Positions 58,850-64,000 of a stretch of 64,000 bases of DNA are shown piece by piece; within the stretch, counting starts at the first letter, position 1; each line of letters starts with the position of its first letter. Both the position numbers and the translations under genes were made by a program. The notes under the pieces were generated by a model. The model saw nothing but the letters and a program-made list of their open reading frames with translations, was not told the origin of the DNA and made no database searches. The stretch comes from Lantana camara (Eukaryota > Streptophyta > Magnoliopsida > Lamiales > Verbenaceae): assembly GCA_037501455.1 (NCBI GenBank), contig CM074858.1, positions 49,101,001 to 49,165,000 of the forward strand. The letters are read 5' to 3'.

Positions 58850-59110
58850 TAATGTGTTGTGTGTGCTTGGTTGATTATTTGAATCGCATGCATATATATT
58901 TACATTATATATATATATATGCATGGTTTGTATAAGGTGTGTGCGTGTGTATGCATGGCTGTGTATATATATATATGTCTGTGTGTGTGTGTTGGTTGTG
59001 AATTGTGTGTGCATGCATGTGTTGCATGCATGTATATAATATATAGGGTATAGTATGTATATAATATATAGTATATATGCATGCATGTGTGTGTGAGTGT
59101 GTACGTGAAT
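58850..59110 (+). repeat. TG- and TA-rich microsatellite region in LTR F
   Basis: Interspersed (GTGTGTGT), (TATATATA) and GCATGCATG runs. It gives long spurious His/Thr/Ile-rich frames on the minus strand. Confidence 0.85.
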
Positions 59111-62100
59111 ATATATATATATATATGTAATGTGTATATATGTTATTATATTATATATTATATATGTTTATTATATATTATATATATTTTAAATATTATT
59201 TGATTTAATTTAATTATTAAAATTAATTGATTTCCATTTCGCGTATTTATTCTACTGACTATTGTTTGAACGTTTCCAACTATTTATTTTATTCCTCAAT
59301 GTGAATTTGAATAATATGTGTTACGCTTATTAAATGAATTTTAGATTAATTGATATGCATTATAAATGTTTTGAATATTAAGAATTTATGAAATTATGAA
59401 ATTGAATGAAATATATGAACGAAGGATGTGATTATATGATTTAAATTCTTTAATCGTGCACATGAACATTTTAATGATATAACATGATCATTTATGCATT
59501 CATGTCATATGCACTTCATTGCCGAGCGTCATATGTGGTCATTGAGTCTCATGCCTTTTCTTTTGCACAGATTCGGGTTTGGTCGGAGACGAGGACGAGC
59601 ATTGAGACGCTTGTGCCTTTATTTTGCTTTGGTAAAGGTGGGTTTTTCTTCTACTAGTTAAACAACCCTATAAATCCCTTATGTGCAAAGTTTTAAGCCA
59701 AAATAATATATTTATATAAATCGAGTCATTTTGGATAAATGATTTCAAACGTATGACCCCTTTTTCTTATGAAACCCTACCTTATGTTTTGGCGAGATTG
59801 CATGTATGTTATGTTCACGGGCCCCGGGACTTAGTATATGTGGCTAACCGAGGAAGCAAGGGCTGACGGGGATCCCATATACTAGTTCCAACCAAACTAC
59901 GGTGATACCGGCCCTCGCTAGGAGGTTTAGCGAGGAATGGGAGCTGAGTGCCCTTGGGGGATTCATGTACCCCCATTGGCCTATGTATGAACCGGTGGTC
60001 AGGTCTAGCTAACTTATCCACCACCCGGAGGAAGAAGGTGTATATGTATGATTATGATCATTTATGTATGTGCACGAAAGATATGTATGACAACCATTAA
60101 TTATGATATGAGTACACGAGGAGAAGGTTGGAGATTGTGCACGCTCACTCGCCGAGCTTAAACCCTTATGAACAATTATTAATGAAAATGAACGTCGTAA
60201 TCCCGTTGATGTTTCTATTGTTTTAACCACTTGGTAAATTCCTTTCAAACTTCACACGGGATTAGGGCTTGCATTTATGTGTTTAATTTCTGCGATATTA
60301 TATATCTTATGCCCCGTTTTTATACCCACCAGTCTCTTTTAGACTGAACCCGGTTGTTTTCAGCTGTTTTGTGCAGGTATAAGAGTGCTAGGCGGGAATA
60401 CAAGTCGTCTAGGTCTTGCATTTATGTTTAGCACTCTTTTCAGTCTCACATTCATACTCTTGTTGCTACTTTGGTATTTGATCATAGTATAGATTGGAGC
60501 GTTATGATTTTGTAGGCCGTGAGTGCCGTTGGATATTCGAATGCTCTTGTATATCTATTTTTGGAGCTTGTTAGCTCATTGTATATATGCTATGTAGTTC
60601 TTGCTTCCGCGAATTTTATTTAACTCTGATTTTATGATTCTTGCACTGTTTGGTTTAGGGGTTAGTCCCGCCTAGCATAGCGTGTGTGTGTGTCCCCGTT
60701 CGCTGCGGATTTGGCCCGTGTATGGACTTCCATTTCATATACGGGTCGGGTCTCGGTGCGGGGGATGTGGTACCTTACGCTCGGGTGCTACACCCGCACT
60801 ATAGCTCAGTCCACATACGAAATGGATAATCCGTACATGAACCAAAACTATAGCGAACGGGTGACAAGAGAAAATAAACCGCTAGCTAGGCGGGACTAAC
60901 CCTCAATTAATACTTTAACATACACACCTAATTCAACGGAAGCATGATAAACATATATTTCACTATCATTGCTCAAGTTCAAATTCAACAATTTGATATA
61001 TACAATGCCAACTCTCCCAACAATTCTAAAAGTAATAGATATGCATTAACAACATACATGAAACATGCTAGACCCAAAAATTAAAGACTTGACTCGATCC
61101 CGCCTAGCACGAACCCTGTGTACTTGAAAAGTGTGAGGTGTCAGTCTACCACAGACTGAGTGAGGGGTTTATAAATAAATATTAGCGCAATTACCATGCA
61201 AGCCATAATCTCGGGTAAGGGTTTATAGAAGAGAAGCAATATAAGTTCAATAATAAAAGACAACTCGCCCGATATTACAACTAATCAATTTAACAATACA
61301 ATCAATTCAATTCAATTCAATCAGTGGTCCGACGAGTGAGGGTAAATCTCCAACCTTTCTCCGACAGTGTACAATAATTCAATTGTAATTAATTAAGTGA
61401 TCAAGCAATACAATTTAGTGCACAATTACCAATTTCCGTCCATCCTTCTTCCTCCGGGTGATGGTGGGATTGCAAGGCCCCACCACCCAATAACGACGAG
61501 CATAGGGTTCATGAGTCCCTATGCCCAGGACCTCTTCCCCCACTAATCTCCTAGTGGGTTCAGGGGGCATCCCAAAGTTGTGAGGGTAGTGCAAGAGTTA
61601 CCCGTCAGCCCTTGCTTCCTCGGTTGGCTCACTACACTACCCTCGGGCCCAAGTGAACATGCTTTACTCGCCAAAACAATCAATCACTCAATCAATCAAT
61701 CAATCCCTTCGATCCGTGAAACCAGTTGAAAATCAATAGAGTTTGGAAAACTATATATGTATAGATACATTTTGGCTCAAACATCATATAGGGTTATATA
61801 GGTTCTATATATCTAGAAATTAAACCTCACCTGTGCCGGAAAATAACAAGAATATAACTATGAAGCTTGCTCCTCGTCAACCGGAAGGAAATCTGTGTAA
61901 AGAGGGACAAGTGTTTGTGAGACACGACTTGCATGAACCATTTAAGACGCACGGCAAAGTCATGGAAAATCAATCATGCATGTACAATCAATCAATATCA
62001 TAAACGTGTCTAATTAATCAATAAACCAGGTATATAACTCATATAAGTCACATATGGGAGCCAAGGAAGTGAAAGGAATGCAATAAGAGAGGTTTCGGCA

Positions 62101-62448
62101 AAGTTTGGCAAAAGTCGACAATTTTAGGAAATGTACATGCAGAGGGAAAACTGGAATATCTTTAATTCTAGAACTGGGAATTGAGTTTTGTTTATTGGGA
62201 ATGAAACTAGACACAATGGCCTTTCCGATGATATATGGCTCGTTTTCTAGTTCAAAGCGAGGAGAAAATGGCATGCGCTTGAAGTTAGGTGAGTGCAGTT
62301 TGTCGGGAAAGTGGCGACATCTAAAATAATTGATTATAACTCTCAAACTAGAAAATATATTGATATGATTCAAATTGGAGATTGTTCTAGACTTCAAGAG
62401 GTTTCTGTGAGTTCAAAAATCAGGTCATTTGGAGTTCGGATGAGGGAG

Positions 62449-62568
62449 AAACGCCCGTTTGAAGAATGAACTGAAAGCAGAAACGGGCGTTTGGAAGCTC
62501 TCGGGTGTGACAGACACTGCCCAAACGGGCGTTTGGTGCTATAACTGAAATCCCAAACGGGTGTTTGG
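62449..62568 (-). repeat. CCAAACGGGCGTTTGG palindrome cluster in solo LTR H
   Basis: AAACGCCCGTTT (62449-62460), AAACGGGCGTTT (62481-62492), CCAAACGGGCGTTTGG (62521-62536) and CCAAACGGGTGTTTGG (62553-62568). Followed by AAAAACAGGGGGAAAACAGG, the same A/G-rich element (minus strand CCTGTTTTCCCCC) found beside the A and B clusters. Confidence 0.92.
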
Positions 62569-63437
62569 AAACATTCTGGGCGAAAAACAGGGGGAAAACA
62601 GGGGATGGGTGCAAGAATTGGCTCCCAAGCCTTCTCAACACAAAACCAAGACAAGAATCAACTTAAAATTATCATATAACATGTATATAACTCATATCTA
62701 CCAATTAGGCACCATACAAACCATTTAGGATGCATCAAATAATCAAGAATCAATCATCAAAACCCCAATAATTTCATGATCCAACTCTCATATGGATCAA
62801 GAATTCATGCAAGCTTCCAAGCCTAATACTCATGATCATGCTTCTAATCACTTATAAAAAAGAAAGCATCCCTTAATCATCAAACCCTATTTCAAATATG
62901 ATTCATGAAATCCAACTCACTTCATATTATACCTTGAAATGAAGAAAGAAAGGATGAAAGGATGAGATGTTGATGATGCTCCAAACTTATGAAATTTCTT
63001 CCTTGAATTTAAGCCTGAATGAGATGAAATCTTCTTCCTCTTCCCTTGGTGTATATACCGTGTATTAGTGTGTGTGTGTGTGAGGTATGAATGAAAATGA
63101 ATGTAAGAGATAATGATATTAGATATTTATCAAAGTCTTCCAACAATTATGATGACTCAACCATTTTTGCAACTTAGTCCTTGGAGTAATTGAATGGATG
63201 CAATCAAGTTTCACTTCATGATAAAAGATCAATTAACTCCAACTTATATAATGCAATTAAGTTCACATAATTAAGAAATGATCAAGTAAAGTTACATAAT
63301 AGCAATTAAGCACGTTATCAATTAATTCACGTTATTGATAATTCATATAATTGCATAAGAATATATTACATATAATGTTACGAAATTTAATATAATATAA
63401 CATAATGTATAAATTGAAAACGGGGCGTTACACTGAC

Positions 63438-64000
63438 GTCCCAAGTCTCCCTTACCCACAATCATCGAGCCCCAAACATATTCAAAGTCATATCATATTC
63501 AAATTCAAACGCATATTCAAATTCATAATCAAATCCATAACCATATTCGTATTCATATTCATATACATATCCGGACTTACTAAACCTCTACTAACAAGGC
63601 ATAACGTAACAAACTTATCATAACTTCCTCTTGCAACGGCCTAATCTTTACTTACCCCTCCGTGTCACTTCATGGCTCATCCTTCCATGTGGGGCTTGGC
63701 TCTTGCGAGGCACACGGTTTGGAGCAAGAAGCTCTACTTACCTCCCCGTGTAACTCCATGGCTTGCCCTCTAACGTGGCGCACGGCTCGGAGGAGGCACG
63801 CGGTTTAGAGCAAGAAGCTCTACTAATTACCTTCCCATGTCGCTTCATGGCTTGCCCCTCTAACGTGGTGAACGGCTCGGAAGAGGCACACGGTTTGGAG
63901 CATAGCTTAACGTTGCTCAACATTACATAATAGAACAATCTTACATATACTCGTACATAACGTATCGTAATTCCAAAACATATAACACAAGCATACCAAT
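63438..64000. other. Unassigned host sequence to window end
   Basis: Oldest layer, resuming after the H duplication. 63470-63570 is a run of CATATTCAAATTCA-like hexamer repeats. 63650-63905 is a tandem minisatellite. The rest is A+T-rich with no recognised gene. Confidence 0.5.
63650..63905. repeat. Minisatellite, ~87 bp unit, three copies
   Basis: CATGGCT occurs at 63671, 63757 and 63846, spacings of 86 and 89 bp. Each is followed by CTAACGTGG-like, CGGCTCGG-like and GGCAC(A/G)CGGTTT phrases, and GAGCAAGAAGCTCTACT links the copies. Copy 1 is the most diverged. The short minus-strand frame with SKPxASSEP repeats is a by-product. Confidence 0.85.

Larger units (their letters stand above)
56964..60792 (+). 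mobile_element. Solo LTR F (3829 bp) inside solo LTR H
   Basis: TGTAACGCCCCGATTTC to CTCGGGTGCTACA. Target duplication CCCGC at 56959-56963 and 60793-60797; removing F and one copy rejoins the H end. Contains A+T tracts (57040-57260, 59110-59190), TG/AT microsatellites (58850-59110), and a palindrome cluster (58627-58756) preceded by CCCTGTTTTTCCCGCAG. No coding content. Confidence 0.96.
56928..63432 (-). mobile_element. Solo LTR H (~2.67 kb), split by solo LTR F
   Basis: Minus strand starts TGTAACGCCCCGTTTTC at 63432 and ends at TGTAGCATCC (plus strand) at 56928. Target duplication CTGAC at 56923-56927 and 63433-63437. F interrupts it 36 bp from its low-coordinate end. No internal domain. 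(GTGTG)n run near 63070; palindrome cluster at 62449-62568. Related to LTR A at its end region and to LTR E in the middle. Confidence 0.95.

Overview
This window is repeat-dominated plant nuclear DNA, probably from a eudicot with a large genome. I found no host gene I can support, and no rRNA gene, functional tRNA gene, CRISPR array or prokaryotic feature. Nearly everything is LTR retrotransposon sequence of the Ty3/gypsy chromovirus type: a chromodomain at the pol C-terminus, primer-binding sites matching plant initiator tRNA-Met (TGGTATCAGAGC), LTRs opening TGTAAC(G/A)(C/T)CCC, and a polypurine tract next to the 3' LTR. One CACTA DNA transposon is also present. Family names such as Tekay-like rest on protein motifs read by eye, not on a search.

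Layout. (1) 1-13004: head-to-tail array of six near-identical ~2.18 kb LTRs. They are separated by five 168-bp spacers, each holding only a primer-binding site and a polypurine tract. (2) 13005-25096: minus-strand wreckage of two elements. 'B' has two truncated LTRs (13005-14982 and 20530-25096). 'A' has an LTR at 15659-18151 and a 5'-truncated pol at 18187-20529. A 2.44-kb CACTA element with a 3-bp target duplication sits inside the second B LTR. (3) 25097-26514, resuming at 56558-56927 and 63433-64000, is the oldest visible host sequence. It contains a promoter-like block with ACGT motifs and a good TATA box. (4) 26515-56557: element 'D' (minus, TSD TCGGA), decayed by stops. (5) Inside D: complete element 'C' (32867-49033, plus, TSD CATCC) and solo LTR 'E' (51587-54975, TSD CAAAC). 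(6) Inside C: solo LTR 'Cs' (40657-43278, TSD CTCTC), which splits the reverse transcriptase. (7) 56928-63432: solo LTR 'H' (minus, TSD CTGAC), itself split by solo LTR 'F' (56964-60792, TSD CCCGC).

The most unusual theme is that almost every LTR family here carries a cluster of short GC-rich palindromes a few hundred bases downstream of its TATA-like box, in the presumably transcribed part of the LTR. The palindrome differs by family: GGGAACGGCCGTTCCC (tandem array, Cs, D), GGTCGCGGCCGCGACC (B, E), GGTGACACGCCCGTGTCACC and relatives (A, F), and CCAAACGGGCGTTTGG (H). E and H are homologous right up to the cluster yet carry different palindromes at the same positions, as if the set had been replaced in concert. 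Element C, the best preserved, lacks the integrase by an in-frame deletion and carries an extra 226-codon ORF between the primer-binding site and gag.

The elements do not form a cooperating gene system. They are layers of insertion: host, then D and H, then C and E in D and F in H, then Cs in C. Any mobility of the integrase-less C or of the tandem LTR units would have to be supplied in trans.
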